Positions 27,496-36,198 of a stretch of DNA of 56,826 nucleotides are shown here, in pieces. The position numbers and the translations under genes are program-made. The DNA lies in the NCBI RefSeq assembly GCF_022662195.1, contig NZ_JAKMCS010000019.1, forward strand, positions 1-56,826, given 5' to 3'. Each line of letters begins with the position of its first letter. The first letter of the stretch is position 1. Below the pieces are notes generated by a model. That model was given only the letters and a program-made list of their open reading frames with translations, was not told where the DNA came from and ran no database searches. Source of the DNA: Aestuariivivens insulae. Lineage in GTDB: Bacteria; Bacteroidota; Bacteroidia; Flavobacteriales; Flavobacteriaceae.

Positions 27496-27798
27496 TCAGA
27501 TTTCTTTATCTAATTTTTTTGGGTTTTGTCTTGTATCAAACATCGTAACAATACTAATTCGTTTAGAATTATAGCGATAATATAAGGTCGTTTGCTTTGT
27601 AATTACACACTTTCTTAATGCTCTTCCTTTCTTAGATTCAGGAAATATTTCAGGTTGGTCTCTAATTGCCTCTATTGAAGAATCTAATTTTTCAACAAAT
27701 TCTTTTTTTACTTTAACAGACCATTTTTGAATTAGATAATCAAGTAGCTTGTCCAACTTCTTCTCAGCTGTTTTTGAAATAACAACTTTTCTACTCAA
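27496..27798 (-). CDS. RelE/ParE-family toxin (TTG start)
   Basis: This 100-residue basic protein has the ParE/RelE fold pattern: N-terminal helices 'AEKKLDKLLDYLIQKWSVKV', central 'IRDQPEIFPESKKGRALRKC' and beta-strands 'TTLYYRYNSKRISIVTMFDT'. Toxins of this group cut mRNA at the ribosome or poison gyrase. No ATG is available upstream before an in-frame stop, so translation must begin at TTG 27798, which directly abuts the antitoxin stop codon TAA. This implies translational coupling and keeps toxin below antitoxin. Which branch (RelE or ParE) is not resolved. Confidence 0.85.
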   Translation of the reverse strand: MSRKVVISKTAEKKLDKLLDYLIQKWSVKVKKEFVEKLDSSIEAIRDQPEIFPESKKGRALRKCVITKQTTLYYRYNSKRISIVTMFDTRQNPKKLDKEI

Positions 27799-28020
27799 TT
27801 ATCTGTGTTTTTTTATAAAAGATTCATAATCTGTTACTTTCCCATTTTCTATTTCAATAGAAGCATTCTCAATTTCTTCGCGCTGTTGAAGTGATAAATC
27901 ATCCCAAAAATCAGAAGTTCTTTCTTTTTTGAAAATCTTTCTAATAGATTCAATTATTTTAGGATTATCTGTATCCAAAAGCATTTTAATCAATTCTATT
28001 TTTTCAGCTTGAATATTCAT
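27799..28020 (-). CDS. Antitoxin of the RelE/ParE-type module
   Basis: The 73-residue protein is small and charged, with helical N-terminal part and the acidic C-terminal 'TDYESFIKKHR' often seen in flavobacterial antitoxins next to RelE/ParE toxins. It precedes the toxin with zero intergenic bases. I see no obvious ribbon-helix-helix signature, so its DNA-binding class is unknown; function rests on the context. Confidence 0.75.
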   Translation of the reverse strand: MNIQAEKIELIKMLLDTDNPKIIESIRKIFKKERTSDFWDDLSLQQREEIENASIEIENGKVTDYESFIKKHR

Positions 28021-28102
28021 AGCTCTTTGTTTATAACCAAAAATAACAATTTAAGCTTGAAATTGCGCATAGAAAATGTGTTTTTTAAATAATAACCACT
28101 AT

Positions 28103-28627
28103 CTACTTACCCCGCTGCCCTACAAACTGATGGGACTTCGATTTAAACAGTACATTAAATGTCGTTAAACTGCCATAAATCCTAGTAATATACTGTTGTA
28201 AATCTATTTTGCCCTGTTCGTCCAAATCACTGGAGTTGATCCGTTGCTCCATAACACGCAAACGATCTCGAACCATGGTTATCTTATGAAAAAAGGTGTC
28301 AATTGGTATTTCCTTATTTTGCAAAGAGGTGTCGGCAGGTTGTAAAATCATCGTCCCGCCTTTCCACTTATCGGCTATTGGGACGACTTCACTAACATCG
28401 CTCCACTTTTTTAAAATATGTACCAAACTACGTTCAACTTCAAAAAAACTAACTGTATCTACATCACCATCGGCAGCTTCAATAACTTCAAATTCACTAT
28501 CTATATCTATAGTTTCCAATCCGCTGTCTATAAATGTCACCCAATAATGCTGGGATGTTACATTAGTAACCACCCCTTTTCCATATTCAGGATGGTCGAT
28601 TCTTGATCCTATTCCTAATAATTTCAT
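28103..28627 (-). CDS. Conserved protein with N-terminal Tudor-like segment
   Basis: This 174-residue cytoplasmic protein starts with a small beta-barrel-like stretch ('GSRIDHPEYGKGVVTNVTSQ', then 'WVTFIDSGLETID'), similar to the UvrD/PcrA C-terminal Tudor-like fold. The C-terminal 100 residues look helical ('TFFHKITMVRDRLRVMEQRI', 'DLQQYITRIYGSLTTFNVLF'). The family is one I associate with Bacteroidota but with no known function; a nucleic-acid or polymerase-binding role is only a guess from the fold. It is transcribed alone. Confidence 0.6.
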   Translation of the reverse strand: MKLLGIGSRIDHPEYGKGVVTNVTSQHYWVTFIDSGLETIDIDSEFEVIEAADGDVDTVSFFEVERSLVHILKKWSDVSEVVPIADKWKGGTMILQPADTSLQNKEIPIDTFFHKITMVRDRLRVMEQRINSSDLDEQGKIDLQQYITRIYGSLTTFNVLFKSKSHQFVGQRGK

Positions 28628-28966
28628 ATATAATACCTTTTTGAATTCCTACGGTTTAAAAATAATTATTTCAAAATATATCTGAAACATTCAGTTAACT
28701 AAATAAATATAAATTCAGCATTCCGTTTTAATCTCGGAACAAAACTCATAAAACTTTGTTAAATTTCATATCGAATCTGGGATATCGCTTACCTCCAAAA
28801 TTTAAGGGATAAAAGCTATAAACCTATGCTGTTATAAAAATAGACATTATTTAAAAACACCTTACTTTCTTTAATAGAACGCTCTCACAAATCACCACCC
28901 ACAAAATTTATAGGGGCTAGCCCAATCATTAATATCGAACCATAAATTAACATTCAAAAATGCAAG

Positions 28967-28997
28967 TTGGTTCAATTAATCTATACTACTATTTTTG
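28967..28997 (+). promoter_or_regulatory. Promoter TTG-N20-TATTTTTG for the small secreted protein
   Basis: TTG at 28967-28969 and TATTTTTG at 28990-28997 match the Bacteroidota consensus with a 20-nt spacer, 34 nt before the start codon. The remaining 404-bp divergent gap (28628-29031) shows no gene. Confidence 0.65.
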
Positions 28998-29031
28998 ATG
29001 AAAATTTGAAAAATCTATAAAAAACTGTACG

Positions 29032-29385
29032 ATGAAAAATTTAATTTTAACCATCCTTTTGTTTGTAGTCTCCTTAACAATTAATGCGCAGGACACCCCT
29101 AAAGTAGGCGACAAATTTGTAATTAATAACCCTAGCGGACAACACTATAACCATATTGCTTTTCCTAAGCTCAATATTATTTCAAAACGGGGAAAAATAG
29201 CAAATTACAAAAGTATTATTGGAGAAGAGGTTATTGTAAAAGAGGTCATTTCTAAAAGCAATGGCAATGTATATGTAATTCTAGAGAAGGAAGATGGTTC
29301 AAAATTTTTTGGGTTTCAAACCAAGGCTAAAGCCAACTATAAAAGCGCAATAAGTTCAGGAGAATTATCTCCAACTGATTCGTAA
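29032..29385 (+). CDS. Small exported protein of unknown function
   Basis: The 117-residue protein has a clear signal peptide ('LILTILLFVVSLTINAQ'), then a basic domain of about 95 residues with alternating strand pattern ('GDKFVINNPSGQHYNHIAFP', 'EEVIVKEVISKSNGNVYVIL'). There are no Cys and no sorting domain, so it is probably periplasmic. The first part recalls short flavobacterial secreted proteins near dehydrogenase genes, but I cannot name a family. It has its own promoter upstream of uvrA. Confidence 0.65.
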   Translation: MKNLILTILLFVVSLTINAQDTPKVGDKFVINNPSGQHYNHIAFPKLNIISKRGKIANYKSIIGEEVIVKEVISKSNGNVYVILEKEDGSKFFGFQTKAKANYKSAISSGELSPTDS

Positions 29386-29502
29386 TAGCTATTTAATAGG
29401 CTTTGTTTATGAACTTATTGATCAAGAGTTTCCATATAAAAAAAACTGTTTTAAATCATTCTCTATAAACATAGCTTCATTAGATTTTAACATCTAAAAT
29501 CG

Positions 29503-29510
29503 TAACTTTG
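29503..29510 (+). promoter_or_regulatory. Candidate uvrA promoter -7 element (TAACTTTG)
   Basis: TAACTTTG followed by CGC lies only 15 nt before the uvrA ATG, implying a very short leader. No well spaced TTG. Confidence 0.5.
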
Positions 29511-29525
29511 CGCTTTTGCAAATTT

Positions 29526-32357
29526 ATGAGCCAATATAACGAATGCATTGAAGTAAAAGGAGCACGGGTACACAACCTTAAAAACATTGATGTTTCCATC
29601 CCACGTGAAAAACTGGTTGTGATTACAGGGCTATCGGGTAGCGGCAAATCGTCACTGGCTTTTGATACTATTTATGCTGAAGGGCAGCGTCGGTATATTG
29701 AAACTTTTTCGGCGTACGCCAGACAATTTTTAGGAGGCTTGGAACGCCCCGATGTCGATAAGATAGATGGGCTCTCCCCCGTTATTGCCATAGAACAAAA
29801 GACAACCAGTAAATCGCCCAGATCCACAGTAGGCACCATAACCGAGATCTACGATTTTATGCGATTGCTCTTTGCCAGGGCCAGTGATGCCTATAGTTAT
29901 AACACTGGAGAAAAAATGGTGAGCTACAACGATGAGCAAATCAAACAGTTGATCCTCGAAAATTTTAACGGTAAGCGCATTAACATATTAGCCCCTGTCG
30001 TACAATCTCGTAAAGGGCATTACCGCGAGTTATTTGAGCAAATTGCTAAGCAAGGGTTCCTAAAGGTTAGAACAGACGGTGAGATTCGAGATATTGTAAA
30101 AGGCTTGAGATTAGACCGTTACAAAACCCATGATATAGAAATTGTTATCGACCGCCTAAAAATAGATGACTCGGTCGATAATGACAAACGGCTTACCGAA
30201 AGCATCAATACAGCCATGTACCATGGCAATGATGTCCTTTTAGTAATCGACCAAGACACCAATGCATTACGTTATTTTAGTCGAAGCTTAATGTGTCCTA
30301 CTTCGGGGATTTCATATCCCAATCCAGAACCTAATAACTTTTCTTTTAATTCCCCAAAAGGCGCCTGCGATAATTGCAATGGCATAGGCACCTTATACCA
30401 AATAAATGAAAAAAAGGTTGTCCCAGACAATACGCTTTCAATAAAAAATGGCGCTTTAGCTCCGCAAGGCCCACAAAAAAACAGTTGGATTTTTAAACAG
30501 CTTGAAACCATTGCCCAGCGTTTCAACTTTAAATTAAGTGACCCTTGGAAATCCATACCAGAAGAAGCCAAGCATATGATTTTGTATGGGGGTGACGAAA
30601 AATTTTCGGTTGAAAGTAAAACTTTGGGGGTCACCAGAAATTACAAAATCGAATTTGAAGGGATAGCTAATTTCATTGAAAACCAATATAAAACAGCAGA
30701 TTCCACATCGCTTAAGCGTTGGGCCAAGGGATTTATGGACAAAATAAAGTGTCCGGTTTGTGAAGGTTCCAGACTAAAAAAGGAATCTCTTTTTTTTAAG
30801 ATAAACGAAAAAAACATTGCCGAACTATCTAATACCGATATTGCCGAACTGGCGCAATGGTTTAACGATTTACAAAACCATCTTTCGGAAAAGCAGTTTA
30901 AGATTGCTGAAGAAATACTAAAAGAAATTAAATCCAGATTACAATTTTTGTTAGATGTAGGTTTAGACTATTTATCATTAAACCGGAGCTCTAAATCACT
31001 ATCTGGAGGTGAAGCCCAGCGCATCCGATTGGCAACACAAATAGGTTCGCAATTAGTTGGTGTACTATACATTTTAGATGAACCCAGCATTGGTTTACAT
31101 CAGCGTGATAACGAAAAGCTAATAAATTCTTTGGAGTCACTTCGTGATGTTGGAAATTCTGTTATTGTTGTAGAGCATGACAAGGACATGATAGAGCGTG
31201 CCGATTACGTAATAGACATTGGTCCAAAAGCTGGCCGACACGGAGGAGAAATTATTAGTATTGGAAATCCTGTTGAGCTAAAAGCGCATCATACCCTTAC
31301 TGCAGATTATTTAAATGGCACTAAGGCCATTGAAGTTCCTAAAAAAAGACGGGAAGGTAATGGTAAGTTTTTAGAATTAAAGGGCTGTACCGGAAACAAC
31401 CTTAAAAACGTATCGGTAAAATTTCCATTGGGCAAAATGATTGGGGTTACTGGTGTCTCCGGTAGTGGTAAGTCTACCCTAATCAACGAAACCCTTTACC
31501 CTATATTAAATGCCTACTATTTTAACGGTGTTAAAAAACCTATGCCCTATAAAAGCATTAAAGGCTTAGAGCATATAGATAAAGTTATAGACATTAACCA
31601 ATCGCCAATAGGTAGAACACCACGAAGCAACCCAGCAACTTATACCGGTGTATTTAGTGAAATACGCGCTTTATTTGCCAAGATTCCAGAAGCTATGATA
31701 CGTGGCTATAAAGCGGGACGTTTTAGTTTTAATGTTTCTGGAGGACGGTGTGAAACCTGTAAAGGAGGTGGTTTACGTGTTATAGAAATGAACTTTTTGC
31801 CCGATGTGTATGTCGAATGCGAAACTTGCCAAGGGAAACGTTTTAATAGGGAAACCCTGGAAATTAGATACAAGGGAAAATCAATTAGTGATGTACTGAA
31901 CATGACCATTAATGAAGCTGTAGGTTTCTTTGAACATATTCCAAAAATCCATAAAAAACTAAAAACCATTAAAGATGTTGGGCTGGGCTATATTACCTTA
32001 GGTCAACAAAGTACAACATTATCTGGTGGTGAGGCCCAGCGTATTAAACTGGCTACCGAATTGAGCAAACGGGATACAGGAAATACATTTTATATTTTAG
32101 ACGAACCTACAACAGGTCTGCATTTTGAAGATATTAGAGTGCTTATGCTAGTACTCAACAAATTGGCAAACAAAGGAAACACCGTCCTTATCATAGAACA
32201 CAATATGGACGTAATTAAAACAGTAGACCATATTGTTGACATTGGTTACGAAGGCGGTAAACGAGGTGGACAAATTATAGTTGAAGGCACTCCAGAAGCG
32301 ATTGTCAAACACAAAAAAAGTTACACCGCTAAGTTTCTTAAAAAAGAGCTAAATTAG
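29526..32357 (+). CDS. uvrA: Excinuclease ABC subunit A
   Basis: The start at 29526 ('[17 protein letters not shown]') gives a 943-residue protein; a TTG six codons upstream overlaps the promoter element and was not used. UvrA finds DNA damage for nucleotide excision repair. Both ABC modules are complete: Walker A '[16 protein letters not shown]' and '[16 protein letters not shown]', and signatures '[15 protein letters not shown]' and '[15 protein letters not shown]'. The main zinc hairpin 'CETCKGGG ... CETCQGKRF' is intact. The zinc module in the first signature domain has 'CPTSGIS' where many UvrA have CPxC, so it lacks one Cys. Confidence 0.97.
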   Translation: MSQYNECIEVKGARVHNLKNIDVSIPREKLVVITGLSGSGKSSLAFDTIYAEGQRRYIETFSAYARQFLGGLERPDVDKIDGLSPVIAIEQKTTSKSPRSTVGTITEIYDFMRLLFARASDAYSYNTGEKMVSYNDEQIKQLILENFNGKRINILAPVVQSRKGHYRELFEQIAKQGFLKVRTDGEIRDIVKGLRLDRYKTHDIEIVIDRLKIDDSVDNDKRLTESINTAMYHGNDVLLVIDQDTNALRYFSRSLMCPTSGISYPNPEPNNFSFNSPKGACDNCNGIGTLYQINEKKVVPDNTLSIKNGALAPQGPQKNSWIFKQLETIAQRFNFKLSDPWKSIPEEAKHMILYGGDEKFSVESKTLGVTRNYKIEFEGIANFIENQYKTADSTSLKRWAKGFMDKIKCPVCEGSRLKKESLFFKINEKNIAELSNTDIAELAQWFNDLQNHLSEKQFKIAEEILKEIKSRLQFLLDVGLDYLSLNRSSKSLSGGEAQRIRLATQIGSQLVGVLYILDEPSIGLHQRDNEKLINSLESLRDVGNSVIVVEHDKDMIERADYVIDIGPKAGRHGGEIISIGNPVELKAHHTLTADYLNGTKAIEVPKKRREGNGKFLELKGCTGNNLKNVSVKFPLGKMIGVTGVSGSGKSTLINETLYPILNAYYFNGVKKPMPYKSIKGLEHIDKVIDINQSPIGRTPRSNPATYTGVFSEIRALFAKIPEAMIRGYKAGRFSFNVSGGRCETCKGGGLRVIEMNFLPDVYVECETCQGKRFNRETLEIRYKGKSISDVLNMTINEAVGFFEHIPKIHKKLKTIKDVGLGYITLGQQSTTLSGGEAQRIKLATELSKRDTGNTFYILDEPTTGLHFEDIRVLMLVLNKLANKGNTVLIIEHNMDVIKTVDHIVDIGYEGGKRGGQIIVEGTPEAIVKHKKSYTAKFLKKELN

Positions 32358-32382
32358 GAACCATAAAATTTCAAAATAGACG

Positions 32383-33072
32383 ATGAGAAAAGAACAACAC
32401 CGTAAAGGGTGGAACGAAATAAAAACAAACGATTCCTGGGCGATTTTTAAAATCATGGGGGAGTTTGTTAATGGCTTTGAAAAAATGAGTCAAATTGGCC
32501 CCTGTATTTCTATTTTTGGTTCGGCACGTACAAAACCCGGACAAAAATATTATGAGCTTACCGAAAAAATAGCCAGAAAAATTGTAGAATCTGGCTATGG
32601 CGTTATCACGGGTGGAGGTCCAGGGATTATGGAAGCGGGAAATAAAGGAGCCCATCTGGGTGAAGGGACCTCAGTTGGCTTGAATATTGAACTTCCCTTC
32701 GAACAAAATGACAATCCATATATAGACGATGACAAAAATTTGGATTTTGATTATTTCTTCGTTCGAAAAGTAATGTTCGTAAAGTATTCCCAGGGCTTTG
32801 TAGTAATGCCTGGTGGTTTTGGAACGCTAGACGAACTGTTTGAAGCAGTTACCCTAATCCAAACCAAAAAAATTGAGAAATTCCCTATAATACTTGTAGG
32901 AACTGAATTTTGGGATGGTCTTTTTGATTGGGTTAAGCATACTTTATTAACTGAATTTTCTAATATTAGCGCCAAGGACTTAGATTTAATCCATTTGGTA
33001 GACAATGAAAATGAAGTCATTGAAATACTAGATAATTTCTACAAAGAATCGCGCTTAAGCCCTAATTTTTAA
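32383..33072 (+). CDS. LOG-family (TIGR00730-type) Rossmann-fold protein
   Basis: This 229-residue protein has the LOG motifs 'GGGPGIMEAGNKGA' and 'MPGGFGTLDELFEAV', which in characterised members form the active site of cytokinin riboside 5'-monophosphate phosphoribohydrolase or pyrimidine/purine nucleotide N-glycosidases (PpnN-like). It sits 25 bp after uvrA and is likely co-transcribed. The physiological substrate is not evident. Confidence 0.9.
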   Translation: MRKEQHRKGWNEIKTNDSWAIFKIMGEFVNGFEKMSQIGPCISIFGSARTKPGQKYYELTEKIARKIVESGYGVITGGGPGIMEAGNKGAHLGEGTSVGLNIELPFEQNDNPYIDDDKNLDFDYFFVRKVMFVKYSQGFVVMPGGFGTLDELFEAVTLIQTKKIEKFPIILVGTEFWDGLFDWVKHTLLTEFSNISAKDLDLIHLVDNENEVIEILDNFYKESRLSPNF

Positions 33073-33179
33073 GACACTCGCTTATATAATGTATAACCTT
33101 GCTATTTTTCTTGTAATCGATGTTTAAACATATATTTCGCTATATTGCACTGCCTTGTACCATATCGTTAATAGCCTAA

Positions 33180-36026
33180 ATGTTAAAAAATTTGAAGTAC
33201 TATTTCTTAAGGACATTATTAATTTTTTTATTACCAATTTTAGCTTTTGGTCAAAACAAGATTGACCTAAAGGCTAAATTTGACATTGAGAATAGGCAGA
33301 TTTCCATTACCCAAACCATAACATATACTAACACGACACGGGATACTCTAAAAACCATCTATTTAAACGATTGGAACAATAGTTATGCTACAAAAAAAAC
33401 AGCTTTAGCCACAAGAATAGCAGACGAATACATTAAAGACTTCCATCTAGCTAAAAATGAAGAAAGAGGCTTTTCTGTAATTACTTCCATAAAACAAAAT
33501 AATGAAAGCCTCAATTTTGAGCAGCTTAAAAATCAAATCGATGTTATTAAGGTATCACTAAAAACACCTTTATCCCCACAAGCCTCATATACTATAGACT
33601 TGCAATATCTTGTAAAAATCCCAAGCGATAAGTTTACTAGTTACGGCATAACACCCGATGGAGATTTAAACCTAAAATATTGGTATATAACGCCAGCTAT
33701 TTATGATGGAGAGTGGCAATATTTCAGTAATAAAAACTTGGACGATCTATACATTCCTAAATCCGATTTGGATATAGAAATAGAATTCCCAAAGGCATAC
33801 TATCTAACTTCAGAATTAAATATTGATAACATACTTGAAACCTCAACAAAAAACCGTATTGTAAAACTAAGTGGAAAAAATAGGATAAACACTAAACTGT
33901 ATTTAAATAAATCCCTCACTTTTAGCACTATAGAATCCAACGGAATTTCTGTAGTTTCAAGCATCGATGACGAAGGCTTAGAGTTTATCGATAAAGCATT
34001 ATTAACCGAAAAGGTAATTGACTTTATTACCAAAAACTTAGGTGAATACCCACATGAAAGACTAGTGGTTTCAGAAATTGATTTCACAAAAGACCCCATT
34101 TATGGCCTAAACTTTCTTCCTAAGTTTATTAAACCCTATCCTAATCATTTTCAATACGAATTAAGGTTGTTAAAAATTGCCCTGCACAATTATTTAGACA
34201 ACACCTTACTTATTAACCCTAGAAAAGATCAATGGTTATTTGATGCCATTCAGATTTTTTATCTTATAAAGTATGTGGATGATCGTTACCCCAATATGAA
34301 GTTCTTGGGATCTATTTCAGGATTTTGGGGCGTTCGTTCTTTTCATGCTGCAGACATGAAGTTTAATGAAAAATACACGTTTGGCCACATGGTTATGGCA
34401 AGAACCAACAAGGATCAGCCACTAACTATGGCAAAAGATTCCTTGTTGAAATTCAACAAAAATATAGCTAGTAAATATAAAGCTGGTATTGGGCTTAAAT
34501 ACCTCGATGACTTTATAAACTCCAATATTGTCGAAGAAAGCTTAACCACCTTCTTAACAGAGACTAAATTACAGACTACGACAACCAAAGCCTTTGAAAC
34601 GTTCTTAAAATCTAGAACCTCTAAAGATATAGACTGGTTTTTTACAGACTATTTAAAAACACGTAAAAAAATAGATTTTAAGATTAAAAACGTAAAAAAA
34701 AGCAAAGACTCTATTACACTTACTATTAAAAATAAACGTCACAATAGTATGCCTGTATCGCTTTATGCTCTCAACAACGACAGTATCATTTCAAAAACGT
34801 GGGTAGAACATATTAACGATAGCAAAACCATTACCATACCAAGGCAAGAAGCCAATAAGCTGGTTTTAAATTATGAAAGAACCATTCCCGAAATTAATTT
34901 ACGGGACAACTGGAAATCCTTAAAGGGCTTTTTCTTTAATAATAAACCGTTACAGTTTAGATTAATAAAAGATGTGGAAGACCCACACTACAACCAAGTG
35001 TTTTTAATGCCTCTTGCAGAATTCAATAATATTTATGATGGGATTACATTGGGTATGCGCTTTTACAATACGGCATTACTAAGAAAACGATTCAACTATA
35101 AAATCGCCCCAAAATATTCCTTTACTTCCAAATCGTTTACCGGTGCTGCTGCCATATCCATGGAACACAACTTTGAAAATAATAATTTGTATTTATTAAA
35201 CTATGGTATTAGGGCTGGATATACGTCTTATGCCGAAGATTTGTTTGTACGACAAGTTATCCCATCTGTTAAGCTGCTATTTAGACAGGACAACGATTTT
35301 AGATCCAATAAACGACAAGCTTTAATCTTTAGGTATGTAGACATCAATCGCGATAAAGACCCCACTAATGTTTTAAGCACATCTGAACCAAATTACAGCA
35401 TTTTTAATACCAGATACATCCATTCCAACGATAATTTAATTCATTTCAATAAATGGTATGTCGATTTTCAAGTAGCAAAAAAATTCACAAAAATTGCTTT
35501 TAACTATGAATATAGAAGACTTTTTGAAAGCAATAGGCAATTAAACCTTAGATTGTATGGGGGAACGTTTTTAGAAAACAATACCGACACAAACTCTAAA
35601 TACTTTAGTTTTGCCCTGGACAGGCCTACAGATTATTTGTTCGATTATGCCTATTTAGGACGGTCTGAAGAAACTGGAATCTTTAGCCAACAGTACATCG
35701 ATGCCGAAGGAGGCTTTAAATCAAAACTACAGACTCCCTATGCTAACCAGTGGATTACAACACTAAACGCCAGTACAACCTTGTGGAATTATATTTTGCT
35801 TTATGGTGATATAGGTTTGGTTAAAAACAAGGGATTCAATCCAAAATTTGTTTACGACTCAGGAATTAGGGTCAATCTGGTTACCGATTATTTTGAAGTC
35901 TACTTTCCTATATATTCTAATTTAGGTTGGGAAATAGGGCAACCAAACTACGATCAAAAAATTAGGTTTAAGTTCACAGTAGACCCCCAAGTTCTTTTAG
36001 GCTTATTTAGGCGACGCTGGTTTTAA
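33180..36026 (+). CDS. Degenerate M1-like peptidase domain fused to an outer-membrane beta-barrel
   Basis: The 948-residue protein has a signal peptide ('FLLPILAFGQ') and then an N-terminal M1-like beta-saddle ('QTITYTNTTRDTLKTIYLND'). The gluzincin-like region shows 'ALHNYLDNTLLINPRKDQW' and 'LFDAI' where M1 enzymes have HExxH...NEGFA; the zinc motif is lost. After about 560 residues comes a long aromatic beta-strand C-terminal half with repeats such as 'YGIRAGYTSYAEDLF', 'KWYVDFQVAKKFTKIAFNYE' and 'FEVYFPIYSNLGWEIG', ending in Phe, as expected of an outer-membrane barrel. The role is unknown; it may be a binding or gating protein on the cell surface. Related flavobacterial genes are often labelled metalloprotease. 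Confidence 0.7.
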   Translation: MLKNLKYYFLRTLLIFLLPILAFGQNKIDLKAKFDIENRQISITQTITYTNTTRDTLKTIYLNDWNNSYATKKTALATRIADEYIKDFHLAKNEERGFSVITSIKQNNESLNFEQLKNQIDVIKVSLKTPLSPQASYTIDLQYLVKIPSDKFTSYGITPDGDLNLKYWYITPAIYDGEWQYFSNKNLDDLYIPKSDLDIEIEFPKAYYLTSELNIDNILETSTKNRIVKLSGKNRINTKLYLNKSLTFSTIESNGISVVSSIDDEGLEFIDKALLTEKVIDFITKNLGEYPHERLVVSEIDFTKDPIYGLNFLPKFIKPYPNHFQYELRLLKIALHNYLDNTLLINPRKDQWLFDAIQIFYLIKYVDDRYPNMKFLGSISGFWGVRSFHAADMKFNEKYTFGHMVMARTNKDQPLTMAKDSLLKFNKNIASKYKAGIGLKYLDDFINSNIVEESLTTFLTETKLQTTTTKAFETFLKSRTSKDIDWFFTDYLKTRKKIDFKIKNVKKSKDSITLTIKNKRHNSMPVSLYALNNDSIISKTWVEHINDSKTITIPRQEANKLVLNYERTIPEINLRDNWKSLKGFFFNNKPLQFRLIKDVEDPHYNQVFLMPLAEFNNIYDGITLGMRFYNTALLRKRFNYKIAPKYSFTSKSFTGAAAISMEHNFENNNLYLLNYGIRAGYTSYAEDLFVRQVIPSVKLLFRQDNDFRSNKRQALIFRYVDINRDKDPTNVLSTSEPNYSIFNTRYIHSNDNLIHFNKWYVDFQVAKKFTKIAFNYEYRRLFESNRQLNLRLYGGTFLENNTDTNSKYFSFALDRPTDYLFDYAYLGRSEETGIFSQQYIDAEGGFKSKLQTPYANQWITTLNASTTLWNYILLYGDIGLVKNKGFNPKFVYDSGIRVNLVTDYFEVYFPIYSNLGWEIGQPNYDQKIRFKFTVDPQVLLGLFRRRWF

Positions 36027-36145
36027 AACTTCTTAATTATTGACATATTATCAATTTAAACCTTATTTTATTGATTATTATTAAATATATTTAGATTTAT
36101 TTATTATTTTTTGTTGAATCAATAATTATTTAACATGCTGAATAA

Positions 36146-36176
36146 TTGCAAAAACAACAAACTTTAACTAAATTTG
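36146..36176 (+). promoter_or_regulatory. Promoter TTG-N20-TAAATTTG of the E1 dehydrogenase gene
   Basis: TTG at 36146-36148 and TAAATTTG at 36169-36176 fit the Bacteroidota promoter with a 20-nt spacer, 23 nt before the start codon. Confidence 0.7.
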
Positions 36177-36198
36177 CAACGCACTAGAACCAATACCT

